A model generated the notes under the pieces. That model ran no database searches. It was not told the DNA's origin and worked only from the letters and a program-made list of their open reading frames with translations. Below, in pieces: positions 52,007 to 64,000 of a stretch of DNA of 64,000 nt; position 1 is the stretch's first letter; every line of letters begins with the position of its first letter. The stretch is from contig CP136495.1 in assembly GCA_032768795.1 (NCBI GenBank), positions 1,738,501-1,802,500 of the forward strand, in the 5' to 3' direction. Origin of the DNA: Tremella fuciformis. Taxonomy: Eukaryota; Basidiomycota; Tremellomycetes; Tremellales; Tremellaceae. The position numbers and the translations under genes were made by a program.

Positions 52007-55000
52007 CTATACACCCTCCACGCCTGCTGCCCAGACACTCCTAACCATGGCCTCCGCACGCCGCTCCACACTGCCCTCTTCCTTGCTCTCGATCGCATCC
52101 CAGATATGCTTGTCCACAGCCTCCGCCAACGGACGCAGGTGACCGGCATACAGTCGCACAAACTCGCGCCACCATCCCCACCGCGCCCGCATACCCCAGT
52201 ACCCTTCTTCTCCACTGTCGAGGAGACGCAAGACACCCGCCAGTCCCTGTGATGACGAGCTCGGGTCAAAACCCCAAGGCAAGAGCTCGGCGACAAAGTG
52301 TTTCGTCGTGTCCAGGAGAACCCGCTCCAGGGTAGTGGTATGAATGTCGAGCGAGGTCTGAGCGTCGCGCAGCTCTCGTGAGCGTTCTTGAGTGTCTGCA
52401 CGTCAGCTAATGGACCTGGATACGACAGCTGACCGACCCTCCAGATCCACGCCGTCCACGTCTTCTCCCAAACCTTCTCCACGCTCGATCTTCTCGGCGG
52501 CCTTCCTTGCCCTCGCAGCCTCGTCCTCCCTCTCCACATTCTTGACTCGCCCGCGCACACCCGCAACCCGCCCGACAAACTTGTCCAGGGTCATGCGGAG
52601 CACTTCCCAGTGCTCAAAGTCGGTCCACCCGTCCCCTTGTTCCCCAGCACCGCCGCCCTCTTTGGGCTGGAAGACCCAGTCGACCACGTCGGGCCCCTCG
52701 ACGATCCCATATTGGATGTACTTGTCGATAGTCATCAGCCGCATCTGACTCGACCGTCGCCAGTAGTTCGCAACACCATCGAGCAGAAGGCGGCGTGAGG
52801 GCGGGTCTGGGGTGAGGAAGCGGAGCGTGTCGAGATATCGCTCGGTTGCATTGAGGAAGTGGGAGAAGGACCGAGAACCAAGGTGGAGGATGGTCTCAAT
52901 AGCCATCAGCCGGATCGACTGCGACATGGGCTCATCCGGTCCAGCATAGGCGTTCGGTAATGTTTCCAGATGCGCTTTGATGTCGAGAGGAGATGTCTTA
53001 GCTCGCAGTAGGCGGTGCAGCTCGGCAGCCTCGGCGTACAGGTGGTGCTCTGGATGTCAGACGCCTGCCGTGACTCGTAAGCTGCCACATACCCTCTTTC
53101 TCATACAGCCAAGCCGGCTCTGGCGCCTCGGCAGCCAAGACTGCCCCCGCCTCGGCCAGCATGGCCGGCGGCAAGCTGTCCATGATCCGGTCATAGTACG
53201 CCAGACGTACTTCCAGCTCTACCAGCCGGCGCATGAACGCGCGCTTCGGATGACTGGCGGGAAGTTCAAGCTCGGGCACCCTAGTGTGTCAGCTTCGCCT
53301 CAAAGCGTCTTCGAGCAGCTGACCATTCCTTCCACATCCACTGAAAGCCGAAATTACTGAGATGCGTGGCAAACCAAGTAGATATACGGCGGACGATTTC
53401 CACATCCAGTCCATCTGTTCCAAGCATGCTGAAGAGCTTCCTCACAGCACGTCCGACGGGCGGCGCGACGGTATTCGGCGAGAGCTTGCAGAGCTCAGTG
53501 ATGACCGAGCCATAATATATGGGCTTGAAAGCAGAGCGAGGTAGAGTCAGAAGAGAAGCGAGCATCGTAGAGATAATGAGGGACTCGGGGGAGAGGGTAG
53601 ACACTTGAGCATCCTCCTCGGGCACAGGCGCATTTTGTGGGGGTTTGAAGGTACCAGGGGCGACATAGCGCGGAAGGCTGAGAAGTATTCGGGCGCAATC
53701 TTTCCGGTTGACTTCGAAGATGTTGATTGTGTCGAGGACGAGACCACGCAAAGTCCATCCGTCTGGGGTGTCTGGAGAGAGCACGACCTGTGCATCAGCA
53801 TGTCTGCGTGGGCAATCCGTCGGCAGTGGCTTACATCCTCGGCGAACAGCCGTAGAGGACCGATGTGTCCCTCGCCATTTTCGCTGCCTTCGCCCGAATC
53901 GAAGAGTTCAGGCGGCATGGTCACCGCCTCAAGATGAACCGGCTCGGCTTGTTCCAAATCGTGCGAGAGGGGAATGTCTTCCCATGGTCGAGGCAGACAT
54001 GCCGGTAGCGCATAGCCATTCGAGCGAAGCGCATGTAGGGCTGCGAGCAGATCTCCAAATGTCTGTCTGTCAGACATCCGTAGAGGTTGCTATACTCACG
54101 TCTTGGTAAGGTTCTGCTTCCTCGCCTTGAGCCAGTATAGGTGAGAGAGGGTCGAACAACGCCTTTCCCCCTCTGCGCTCGAGGATCGCGGACTCCAATT
54201 GATCGGTCGCTTCTGCCAGACCTTGGGAATCTACTTCATCTAGCACTTTGCCACACTATTCGTCAGCTCACCGCTAGCATCCAAGCAGCTGACTTGCCCT
54301 CATCAGACTCTCGGAGGCGGCCCGGAAGACCCGTTCGGCGCGATCGCCACCGCCGCCCAGCTCGCTCAGGACCGCCAAAAGCGCTTTCAAGACGCCCAGC
54401 ATACTTTGGGGCGATACCAGCCCAGCGACCACCAGCAAGGCGAAGAAGTGCAGCTAAAGACGTCAGCTCACCATGCAATTGCTCCCAAAGCTGACAGACT
54501 CACGGCCAGACGCATATTTTGCCACTCGCGCGCTTCAACCCATGCCCTGAATGCAGCACCTAGATCTTGCAGCACTTCCCGGCCGGGATCATCGTCCCCA
54601 TCGACGGCTTTGCGCTTCTCGCCCACCTTCGCCTCGTCCTCTGCTTCGGCCTCTGCAGGCCTGCGCCGACTGAGCTGCAGCAGGAGGCAGACATAGAGAG
54701 GTTGCTTGTATGGTTCTTGTGTGATACTGGTTGTCAGACTGACTGTCTCGCAGCAGACGGGGAGACTCGCCCTATCCGGAACCCTTCCAATACGCCCGGG
54801 CTGGCTTCTCGCCAATTGCGCTTGAGGACACTGGCAAGCCGCGACGAGTCGTCCGAGGGGCTAAAGTCCTGCACGTCAGGTCTCCATCTCCATGTATCAG
54901 GTGTTCGCTTGATCTGCAAGAACGGAGGAAGACCCACCTCGTCGTCGCCGAATTTGACGATCATCTTCTTATACCTCACCGCACCGCGATCAGGACTCGG

Positions 55001-55291
55001 CCCCCTTTCTTCCCGCCCGCCATACCCGCCTCGTCCCCTCCCGCGCCTATCATCTAGCCATCAGCTATCACCAGCGCAATTGCTTAGCTGACGCTCACCT
55101 CGTCGTCCCCTGCCCCTGCCACCACCTCCCGGGTGGCCTCCTCCGCCATACCCACCCATGCCTCCGAACCCAGACGGGTACCCCATATTCATGCCCATGC
55201 CCATGCCCATGGGCATCCCGCCCCCGTACCCGCCGTACCCGTTCCCGCTCCCATTTGCATACCCATATCCCCCGCCATGGCCGTAGCTCAT
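52007..55291 (-). CDS. CBC1: Nuclear cap-binding complex large subunit (CBP80)
   Basis: Binds, with CBP20, the 7-methyl-guanosine cap of new transcripts and supports splicing, 3' processing and export. About ten short exons make up the gene. The order includes AVRYKKMIVKFGDDE, a MIF4G-like N-terminal solenoid (YKQPLYVCLLLQLSRRRPAE; AFRAWVEAREWQNMRLAV; LHFFALLVVAGLVSP), a second solenoid (NRKDCARILLSLPRYVAPGT; FATHLSNFGFQWMWKEW), and a third (GSRSFSHFLNATERYLDTLR; SSQMRLMTIDKYIQYGIVEG). It ends SVERRAEAMVRSVWAAGVEGV. The start MSYGHGGGYGYANGSG opens a Gly/Tyr/Met-rich low-complexity tract of about 60 residues and an RGRGRRG patch, unusual additions at the N-terminus. Exon joins were checked for frame in part only. 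Confidence 0.88.
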
Positions 55292-55496
55292 CGTCGCGGT
55301 TTTTGCGAGGTGGAGACAGAGACGAACGAATCTGAATCTGAATCTTTGGACCGTCCATCTGTCGGTGGGAGAAGTGCGACCACGTGGATTATTTGGCACG
55401 GGTGATTTTGGATTTTCTCCCGGAATGTCCGTGAGGTAGACGCCGAACGAGCGGCGATTGTCGTCTCATCCGTCTGTCATACTCGAGTTCGAGGCG

Positions 55497-56013
55497 ATGT
55501 CCCGCGCGGCCAAGATCTTCTTCGGGGCCTCGGTGGGCGTGTCGGCATTCACAGTGTGGGGCGTGCACTGGATGCAGAAGCGAGAGAGCGACGTGAGTCC
55601 GCAATTTCCGAACAAGCGAGATCTCCACCGGGAGGGAGGGGGAAATAGCGAAGAGGGGGAGGGGAGCAAGGGGAAGAGCTGACGGATAGTCAATGTACCT
55701 CGGCGTCCTGCGCGATGAAGAACGCGTGCGACTCAAAGCTGCCTCCTCGTCTGCACCAGCCGTGGTCCCGACAGGTGACGTCGCACCTCCCTACAAACCC
55801 GCCGCGCTGGCAGTCCAGCCGGCGCCCGTGGTCGATCCCGACTGCCAGACATGCATTATCAGCCCACCGCCCGAACTTGTCGAGAGCCAGACTCCTCTTG
55901 AGCGTCAAAGAGATCGAGAAGAGCGGAGGAAGGAGTACGAAGCGCAGAAGAGCCTGGCGGGGAGGTTGGAGCGGGAGCAGGGAGTCGGGGTAGAACAAGC
56001 TCGGCTGGTCTGA
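55497..56013 (+). CDS. PET117: Cytochrome c oxidase assembly factor PET117
   Basis: PET117 acts in the mitochondrial matrix at the inner membrane with Cox15 in heme A delivery to Cox1. Two exons, 55497-55592 and 55690-56013, give 139 aa. MSRAAKIFFGASVGVSAFTV is the N-terminal membrane/targeting segment; VHWMQKRESDSMYLGVLRDE with RVRLK spans the splice junction and is the family core (yeast: Y.G..RDEER). The rest is a poorly conserved Pro-rich part (DPDCQTCIISPPPELVESQ) and a charged helix. The family is usually about 70-110 aa, so this one has an extended C-terminus. Confidence 0.82.
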
Positions 56014-56427
56014 AGTCCTACTATTGTCAAAGACACCACAACTCATTATACCACCTTGTGTAGCATAGACATACCCAGCACGGCATACCCGACCACCCAC
56101 CCACCGCACATCCGAGTAGATCAATGCATCGTTCATTCATACAGTTCATCCTAACCACCCTCGTACCGACTAAACCCACCCTCAAGGTCCACCACGATCC
56201 CACCTGCTCCTGCCTGCCGGGCATCGAAAGAAAGAGATTGAGGGACGGCAATGAGATATGCGAATGAAGAAGCGGAACAAAAACATACACAGGCGGTGCG
56301 GCGGCCGCAAGAGACGAGAAGAAGTAATGGATGGGATGGGCCGACATGAGACTACACGCTTCGCTCTCTCCTGGGGCTGTTGCTAATTTCTCGACTGATT
56401 GACTGTAACAGGGTATCATGTACATTA
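56014..56427. other. Convergent 3' intergenic region
   Basis: 414 bp between PET117 and GSK3 stop codons, holding their 3' UTRs. No ORF with coding character was found. Confidence 0.4.
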
Positions 56428-58066
56428 TTACTGCGGGTCAGCAGATGTATCGGACCTCTAATCATACTCACGTCAAGGCTAATACGCAATTGGTCCAGAG
56501 GGATCGGCACAAACCCATCGATATCGATTCCGCGGGCACGCAGAGCCGGCTCGGCGTGTGGAGGAACCAATTGACGCAAGAGGTCGGGCCGAGTGGACAG
56601 CTCCTCCCGGGTGAAGTCGAATAGGGCCGGCATCTCCTTGCCGTTTGGCAGCCGGGCTCCTTCCACTCGTAGCTCGTCGAAGAACTCGTGTACGAGTGCC
56701 TCGGGAGCCGTGAGACGTGCGGTGGGGGTGTATTCGAGAAGGTTGGAGATGAGGGCGATGGAGTCGGCGGGTGTGCGGGGTCGGAAGACCTTTGTGAAGG
56801 GATGCGGCTTGATCTGCGGGAATTTGTGTTCCATGTAGTTGGGATTCATCGTTTTGATCTGTTCCCGGGTTGGTGTACCGAGCACTTTGATGATCTCGAC
56901 GAGTTGATCGATACCTGACTCTCCTGGGAAGAGTGGTTGCCCAAGCATCAACTCGGCCATGACACAGCCAGTCGACCAGATGTCTGTCATCAGCTACGAG
57001 GCTCTGAAACACCATGCAGCTGATCTCACCGATATTGGTCGTGTAGTTGGTCGCGCCAAAGATTAATTCCGGCGCCCGGTAGTACCTCGAGCAGATGTAG
57101 CTGACATTGGGTTCGCCTGCAACAAGGATCTTTGCCGAGCCGAAATCGCACAATTTAAGGATACCGGTGGCCGGGTTGAGAAGTAGGTTTTGAGGTTTGA
57201 TGTCGCGGTGGCAGATTCCTACCGAATGGATGTAGGCCAGGGACCGGAGAAGCTGGTACATGTACAGCTTGACCTGAAGCATGGGCATGGTCTGTTTGAG
57301 TTTCGAGTAGACTCGGGAAGCGCGGTAGACCGTCTCGGGGACAAACTCGAGCACGAGATTGAGGTACAGCTCGTCCTTCTTGTCGCCGTTCGAATAAAAG
57401 AAGGCCTTGAGCTCGACGACGTTAGGGTGGCTGACCAGGCGCATGATCTGCAGCTCCCGGTTCTGGAGATGAGTTTCGAGTCGTGCGGACTTTCGGACTA
57501 CCAACCTTGAAACGCTTGTCTTGTAGAACCTTCTTAATGGCAATCTCCGACTCTGGCTCTTCTGACCCATCATCGCGTTTCGAGGCTGGAAATGAGCCCG
57601 ACCACAGAGAGCGATATGGGCCCTCACCTAGCATCTTGGCGGCGAAGACGACACCAAAACTTCCATTGCCGACGACTTTGCAGCTGGTATACGATATTTG
57701 GGTTTCGACGCCGGTCTTGCCATATTGGGCAGTGACAGTAACGACACGATTGGGCTCATCAGCTGCGCGTCAGCTATAAAGACAATCATAGAGTAGCTGA
57801 GACCCACGGGTGACCTTGACGCCGTTGACCAAGCCGCCGACTGCAGACATGGCGGCGAGTTGCTCGGGTGTGTAAAAATTCACACGGAGAATGCTGTCAT
57901 AGGTGACGCAGGGCAAAGGCGGAGGAATGGTCAAGGACGACGATGCCGGGGGCAGTCCACCAGAGGCAAATGGGGCGGGCGCAGGAGGCGAGCGCGTCGG
58001 GTGGGCGTACGGGCCGGGCAGAGGCATCGTGCGACGGGCATAGAAAGGCACCATGAGCAGAGCCAA
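56428..58066 (-). CDS. GSK3: Glycogen synthase kinase 3 family Ser/Thr kinase
   Basis: GSK3/Shaggy-type kinase that phosphorylates primed substrates; in fungi it acts in stress, sterol and cell-cycle control. Kinase motifs in order: glycine loop [12 protein letters not shown], the ATP-binding lysine in [15 protein letters not shown], the helix C region [20 protein letters not shown], catalytic loop [18 protein letters not shown], and the activation-loop tyrosine in [17 protein letters not shown]. Then [40 protein letters not shown] and the C-terminal [21 protein letters not shown] 130-residue N-terminal extension ([12 protein letters not shown]..., Pro-rich) precedes the catalytic domain. A final intron places TAA at 56430-56428 straight after RISLD; without splicing the frame would run to 56352. 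The family identification is strong; the N-terminal start is the first ATG in frame. Confidence 0.93.
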
Positions 58067-59701
58067 GGCAGGCGGTCAAGGGCGGTAGAGGTCGGTAGTT
58101 GGCGAGCGTCGTGATGGCGGCAGAGTCAGGAGTCAGGAAGGGAGCAGGAGAGAAATCGACGAGTCGGGTAAAGAAGCGATGTGGATGGGCGCGGAGTGCA
58201 TTTGAGAGAAGGCGCAGGTATCAGCAACGATCCACAATCACTTCTCTGAGACCGAAGTTCTCTCTCTCTCTAGAAATCGGCGCTGGCCGTACACGGCGCC
58301 TGGCCGGCCGGGTTCTGGGCGTCTGATGGCCAGCTGGCACAATGACACTCCGCACCACGGGACGAACTCAGCTCGCTAACGCGGCAGAGGAGGAGGGTGC
58401 GCGTCGCAGCGTCACGGACATGGCCGATACGCATTCGCGACCCGCCGTCCGTCCGATAGACGAGCATCCCGAAGGCTGAGACGGGACGGGCCGCCGTGTC
58501 GCAGCTACTGACGAGCTTCTCCCCGAAGGCAGGAAGCCTGTCCGGCTCGACTCCGCCCAAACTCCGCCCAGGAGGCTTCTGGGACATGAAGCAGGGTGAA
58601 GCAGCACGATGTGCGAGTCTCAGGTGGCGTCAGAGGAGGAGAAAGGAGGGTGGTGGGGCGGGCTGAACAGTCCATCGCGGCGCAGTGGTTGGCAGCCGCG
58701 AGGCCGCGGCTGAGCTGGGGGAGGGGCACAAGGGGAGGGAGCGCCAAGAGTGTAGCGCACAAGAGGGAGCAGCATGACTCACCGGTGGAACGAGTGCTAC
58801 TTCAGCGCTGCCAACGACTGTCCTCCTCTGTCTCTCCTTCTGCCGGGGTCGGGTGGGGCGGCGTGTCGCGGGAGGAGAATGATCGCCACGCGACAGATGG
58901 ATTCGGAGCAGGACCAAGTGATCGACGAGGGGCTACCAGTTGGACGCGTTGCGTTGCGCTGCGGTACGAGGAACGGAACGGTGGAGGGAGCAAGGGTAGG
59001 GAGGGTGCGTTGGTTGAGCGAAGCCAAGCGATCAGTCGGACGCGCGCGGCGAGCACCGTAGCTGTGGACCCGGACCCGGTGTGGCTGTGGCTGTGGTCGT
59101 GGGCGTGGGCGTGACAAAGGACGTTGGCTGGGCGGTGCTGCTGCTCAGTGTCGGCCTGGAGTCGGTATGCAATAGCGACGTGGAGAGTGGATGAAAGAGG
59201 GGAGGGGATGAGGATGAGAGAGAGCAGGAGTGGTAGTAGTGTCGGAGGAAAGGGCCGGGGTCGTCGGTACTCAGGGTCAAGACTCACACTGTCTTTCCAA
59301 TGACGACCAAGGAAGCGACGGGTCAGTATCGCGCGGGGCAGTCGGGGGTGTCGTGGGGGAGGTAGATATAAGCGGATGGTGCTTCTGCCTCGCTCGTCGT
59401 CGCTGTAGTGGTGGCGGTGGTGGATGCTGATGGTGTTGGAGTGATTGAGAGCGGTGACGAGTGGCTGTGGAGGAGTGGCAGTAGTGTGTGTGGTGTGTGG
59501 ATGTCGTAAGGGTCAAAAGGGCGGAGTGCACCGTGGACCCTGAACACGCACTGGCCAAATGGGCGAGACAAGAGGAGCGGGATTATTTCCCCACTCGGAT
59601 CCCGCGTGGCGTGTGGCACTTTGTATCGGGGATCCCGTGGGGTTCTTCTTCTCTGATAGTACAACAACGAAGGGGAATGCTACAACTCGATGTGCACTCT
59701 A
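58067..59701. other. Long intergenic region upstream of GSK3
   Basis: 1.6 kb between the 5' end of GSK3 and the 3' end of ATG2, the longest gene-free stretch in the right block. It includes GTGGCTGTGGCTGTGG and GTGGGCGTGGGCGTG runs (59080-59115), other G-rich repeats (59400-59500), and CT-rich patches (TCTCTCTCTCTC near 58260). It may hold a long intron-containing 5' leader of GSK3. ORFs on both strands look random. Confidence 0.4.
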
Positions 59702-62700
59702 TCACTTGTACTTGTCCCCAATGTCTCTCTTGGCTCCGGGATCCAGGTGATTCCGCATTCCCAACAACGTCTTGCTCACAGCCTCGGACGCACCAATCAT
59801 CGGCTTCAACACGGCAATGGGTACAGCTCGCACGACAGCTCTCATCGGAGTCTGACAATAAGCCTGACAATTCTTCTGGTCTCTGAGACTATCAAACTTA
59901 CGCCGTCGCCAGAACGCTCGTATACTTCCATGGGAACAGCCAGGATTGTCTGCGCAGCAGAATTGAGATTCTTCGATAGACTCTGATACGCAGCCTGGAC
60001 GCCCTCGCGCATGTCAGTAGGCTGATTGGCATATCGGCTGACGGCCGTCGGTTCCTTCTTCGAGTCGAAATCAAAGTCGTCATCCGAGCTAGATTCGAAT
60101 TCGTCCGCATCCTGAGATCTCTGAGAAGGACCATTCTCGCTGCTGAGAGGGGCGGCTTCTTCCACCACACGACCGCTCAGCGCGCCCTCTGCTCGCTCCA
60201 GTATGACCTGGGTACCGGTAGCCATCCTCGCTCCAAGCTTCATCATCTCCATCCCCGTACTCCTCACAAAGCTCCCCGCGCCTCGCTGGACTCCACGGGC
60301 GATGCGCCCGTCCCTCCGGTACTGCTCGATAGGAAGCAGGATGAGATCTGCCACTCCCGAGCCCACATTGACTATGGACCGGATCGGTGACACTCCCGAA
60401 ATGACGTCGGCGAGCTGGTTCGCTTTGACATCTGGGGTCCAGATATCCTGCACAGTCTCGGAGAGGCGAGTCAGGCCCGCTATGCCGGACAGTGTCAGGT
60501 GTCGTAGCGTCATCTCGGCACCGTCAAAGTGGAAAAAGTTCATCAACTCGATCGTCTTGCCCTCTCGTAGAGCCGTAAAGTCGACACGCTTTGGCTTGTA
60601 GTCGAGCTTGAGCTCGATCGGGAAGATCTCCACCAGCTCTGTGACCGTCAGTCAAGTCGAGAAGTGGACGTCATGACTCACGGAAGAATGGCTCGTCCGA
60701 GGCGGCCTTGGGAGTCACAGGTCCTTCCTGCGGCGGTTTGAATGCGCCAAACTTCTTGAGAAAATCGAGAGCATCTTGGTCAACATGTAAACGAAGAGGC
60801 AGGATCTTCAGTCTGAGTCGACTCTCAGTCTCTTCCGGCACTTCCAGACTAGGTCGGACGTTCACGAGTTCCAACCTGATCATATCTGCGCCAGTCTCGC
60901 GAACATTACCTCTCGAATCTCTTGACATCTCGGTTAGGAATTTCTTCCAGGTACTGCTCCTGAGACGGTCGAGGATGTCCATCGCGCCGACGCCAACATG
61001 CACACGGCTAGCAGTAGGCTCCTTGCTATCGTAAACGTCGATATCGGCTTTGATGCCGCGCAAGGCGATCTCGATCTTGGGCGTCTTTGACCTTGTCAGC
61101 CGTTTGCCGCGCAAACGAGTCTTGGCCTTCGTCGGTCGAGGTACTGCTGTAGGGAAAGACTGCCAGGAAGATTGGGTGGCAGTCTCGGTGCCGTCGTTCA
61201 GATCTCGCAGCTCCTCATCAATCGCGGCGATCAGAGCAGCGGTATCGGCCTCTCCGTTTGGCGGTTGAGAAGAAGACGATTCCAATCCAATGTAGACAGA
61301 GTTGAACAGGACGCTCGAAGTCCTCTCTATCGAAGCATCTGCAGTCTGGCCTGATGCAAGTAATTGCCTGATCTTTTCGAGTCGCCGTCGAACCGCCTTG
61401 ATCTCGTCCTCGATGGCCTTTCGTGTTTGTACCCAGTCGTAGCCATCGTGCAGATAGACATCCAGGTCGCAGTTCTGAACACGCACACGGGTTTTGCCCA
61501 ATGGCATATTGTCGGTATAGGACGATTTGACAGCCGGTACCGAGTCCCAGTAATCGGGGGACATGTCTAGTTCGCCATCGTAGAGAATCTTGATGGTCTC
61601 TTGATGGAAGTCAGAATTTGATGAGGGGATCGCAAAGAAACCATCGCCCTCGGACTGCCACGTCCGGAGCGACTCGCCCGTCGAGCGATCCACATGCACG
61701 CCTTGCGCCGACTGTCGGGATGCGCGGTCGAGGTAGTCAAGATTGGTTGGAAGATCATCCGTGATCATATCCGGCTCTTGGGCGACAATTTCAGGAAGAT
61801 TTAAGGCGAAAGCGTTTTCGTCGATGGAGTCAAAGACGTGGATTGACTTTTCCAGGCTTACCTGACGGCGAGCAACTCGAGGCGCTTTGGGCCCGGCGAG
61901 ATTCCCAAGATCACCAGCAAGAGCGCCCAAAGTCACGGCTGAGTCGGCACATGCGGTCATGAGCACTTTGCTCTGCAGGATCAGGACGTCGAGCTCCTCG
62001 CCGCCCGTCACGTCGCGAATTATCCTGGCAGCAAAGGTGGGCACGTCCAACATCGGCGCAAGTCCGGCTTTTCGCCATACGTCCGCGGACATGCTGGACC
62101 TGGGCCGCAACGGGGCAACTGCAGCCGCGTCATCGATAGCAAGCAAACATACCGATGTCGCGTCGATGGATATGACGTTCTCATCAGCCTCACTGACTAT
62201 CTCCGCGTTGACGCTGACTTGACCGAGAACCGTCACTATGGCCCCAGGCAGAGTTGGCGCCTTGATATGAATCGAGCAATCGTCAAGTGACACTTGTATG
62301 CGGGTGACCTCTGCTGGTACGACATCCTCAAAGACGCCCTCTGGGGTTTTCGCGAAAGCCTTGAGCTCGTGGATCCACTCCAAGTCCTTTGTGACAAAGA
62401 TAGTCCAATGCGAGCATGCCAGCTTTACTCCCGTCTCTTTCGTACCGGTCTCGGGACGCGTCACACTGGAGAAACGCATCTGCAGAATCGGGCGGTTATG
62501 GACGGTGAGACTGAATGGAGTGGTACGACCGAAGATGGTTCGCGGCTCGCCATGAGATTCGTCAATAAAAGCGGCGTCCGTGACTGTGACCGAGACAGCG
62601 TTTTCTTGTCTTCCGGTGAGATTTTGCTCGAGCCTTGTATCAATGTCGGATGCCCGCAAAGCAAGTTGGCGTTCAGGAAGCGTCGATTCAGACTTCGATC

Positions 62701-64000
62701 TGGGAACGAGCAGTAGCAAGTGCGCCTCGCTGACAATCACCCGCAGCGTGGTGGCTGAAGAGTTCTCTGGCTCCTCGTCGGCTGCGCTGGATACCGAAGA
62801 AGACCCTTTCGAGCCAAAGAACCGACTTCCAATCATCTTCAGGTCGTCCCTGGGTCGCGGAGCGGATCCGTCTCCGAATGCGCCATCGAGCCAGTGTGTT
62901 ACGTCGTCCGCGAAGAACTGGAGTCCCTCCACTGTGGGTTGTCGTATTTTCGCTTGCACCGACGGTATACGGCACACGACTGTCTTGGAGACAGTAGTCT
63001 CGTACCGACTAGTATGTGGGTTGCTCTCTATCTCGATGATAGGAGCGAGAGGAGACTCGTTGGGAAGATCAGTATAGTCCGGACCGAGTGGCCCGATGAC
63101 AAGGATGGCGAAGGCCTTCCGTTCTAAGGCTCAATCAGCGCCTGTTGCGAGCGAGAGAAGTGCTCTCACCCGGAACCCGAGTAAAGAATACCAGCATTTT
63201 TTGCCACTCCGCTCTCAATAGCGAGGTGTGCGAGGAGGACGAAGACATGCGAATAGCAGATTTAGGAGTTTGAGCAGGAGAGCTCCTGATGGAGACATCG
63301 TGTAAGTCTATCGTGACGACCCCAGATCGTAGATAGCTCCCATCTCCCCAACCTCCTCGACGGCTGGGAGGTGCGGGGCAGCGAATATCCATCCGTAAAA
63401 ACGAGCAGACAACGACCATCGCATTCGGGTGCTCGTCGTCAACATGTTCCACGGCTGAGAAGCTTTTATGAGACGGGATCTGTTCCCGGGGCAATTGACG
63501 TGGAGTGAGAAGCGGCGATGGACCGGGTGCGTCTGACGGAGGTCGTTTCATTGCTGGACTGACCTGTCGCAGGAATGGTAGCAAACGCTCGACTAATGAA
63601 AGGTCACCATAAAGATGCACTGCCTGCAACCATACTGAGGTGCCTACCGGTCAGCTCAGGCCAGAACGACGATAAGCAACCAACCCAATCCTGACTCATG
63701 GCTGATGGTAAGTACGTGTTGCAGAGGCTTGCTCTTTCCTAGCGATCCTTTCAGGATCCCCGCGGTCTTAGGGCGAACTCGCCAGGCTTTGTCATTGCTG
63801 TTCCCTGGGTTGCCGCGCCAGTCCGCATTCGCAAAGTCGGGGAAGGGAGTAGGTGGGGCTGCAGACGGATAGCTTGCGGGCTCATTGCTCATCAGGCTCA
63901 CGATACCTGGTGCCGTGGCATATTGCTTATCTAGATTCGGATCAAACATCAGCACAGGGAATGTCCCTCCAGGCGGAGAATTGTCGCCGAACGCGCGTAC
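59702..64000 (-). CDS. ATG2: Autophagy-related protein 2 (C-terminal part, 5' beyond window)
   Basis: Atg2 is a rod-shaped bridge that moves lipids from the ER to the growing autophagosome and binds Atg9 and Atg18. Its start lies past base 64000. Visible parts include TFPVLMFDPNLDKQYATAPG (63920-63960), a regulatory-looking Ser-rich region (63260-63560), a long exon 62977-60671 (VQLDDCSIHIKAPTLPGAIV-like beta strands; YDSVPAVKSSYTDNMPLGKT region), and the highly conserved C-terminal domain: ELKLDYKPKRVDFTALREGK, NFFHFDGAEMTLRHLTLSG, VKANQLADVISGVSPIRS and IVNVGSGVADLILLPIEQY. A final intron leads to TPMRAVVRAVPIAVLKPMIG and the end DIGDKYK, TGA at 59704-59702. Introns at about 60634-60670, 63127-63170 and 63630-63660 were inferred from frame breaks. 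Confidence 0.93.

Noticed and set aside
59080..59115. GTGGGC/GTGGCTGTGG run considered as telomere-like repeat
   Set aside because: Too short and irregular, and flanked by housekeeping genes; ordinary simple repeat.
58270..59660. Several ORFs of 80-170 codons between GSK3 and ATG2
   Set aside because: They overlap on all frames in simple G-rich and CT-rich sequence and show no conserved motif or splice pattern.

Overview
The window reads as a nuclear segment of a GC-rich basidiomycete yeast, most likely a Tremellomycete (Cryptococcus/Trichosporon relatives). This rests on many short introns (about 35-60 nt, GT-AG with a few GC-AG, CTGAC/CTAAC-like branch sites a few bases before the acceptor), close gene packing on both strands, and proteins of fungal type throughout (Vps16, F-BAR/SH3 cytokinesis protein, Gsk3, class I phosphodiesterase, cap-binding Cbp80, Atg2). 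The species assignment is inference.

The layout is a housekeeping - accessory - housekeeping sandwich. Left block (1-11.8 kb): VPS16 (5' truncated by the window), bifunctional biotin-synthesis BioD-BioA, an F-BAR/SH3 protein of the Cdc15/Imp2/Hof1 type, and an unrecognised conserved-looking gene. Right block (44.6-64 kb): class I cAMP phosphodiesterase, a possible membrane ORF, an 84-aa Tyr/Gly/Ser-rich protein, a quinone oxidoreductase, CBP80, PET117, GSK3 and the C-terminal part of ATG2 (5' end beyond the window).

The middle (12.8-44 kb) is an accessory island. It opens with seven same-strand orphan genes plus one decayed copy (12.8-24.0 kb). Their sequences have diverged strongly, but all share a phase-1 intron just after a helical motif of the type L..G.LY.AAK.IF, so they look like one lineage-specific family grown by tandem duplication. 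Next come a wrecked anhydro-N-acetylmuramic acid kinase-like pseudogene, a tyrosine-recombinase retroelement (DIRS/Ngaro type, minus strand), and, nested inside its reverse transcriptase, a very young 8907-bp Ty3/gypsy chromovirus with 772-bp LTRs that look identical and a CCTGG target duplication. Beyond the elements lies a second orphan family: a 259-aa protein and a convergent 814-aa paralogue with three copies of one undescribed repeat.

The most unusual object is inside the chromovirus. Between pol and the 3' LTR, on the antisense strand, there is a seven-exon gene that splices in frame to a 369-aa protein with a Cys-rich zinc-binding-like cluster. The element also carries a 13-nt perfect match between its primer-binding site and its own LTR, pointing to Tf1/sushi-type self-priming. 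The enclosing DIRS-like element carries an array of small hairpins whose stems differ in sequence yet stay paired.
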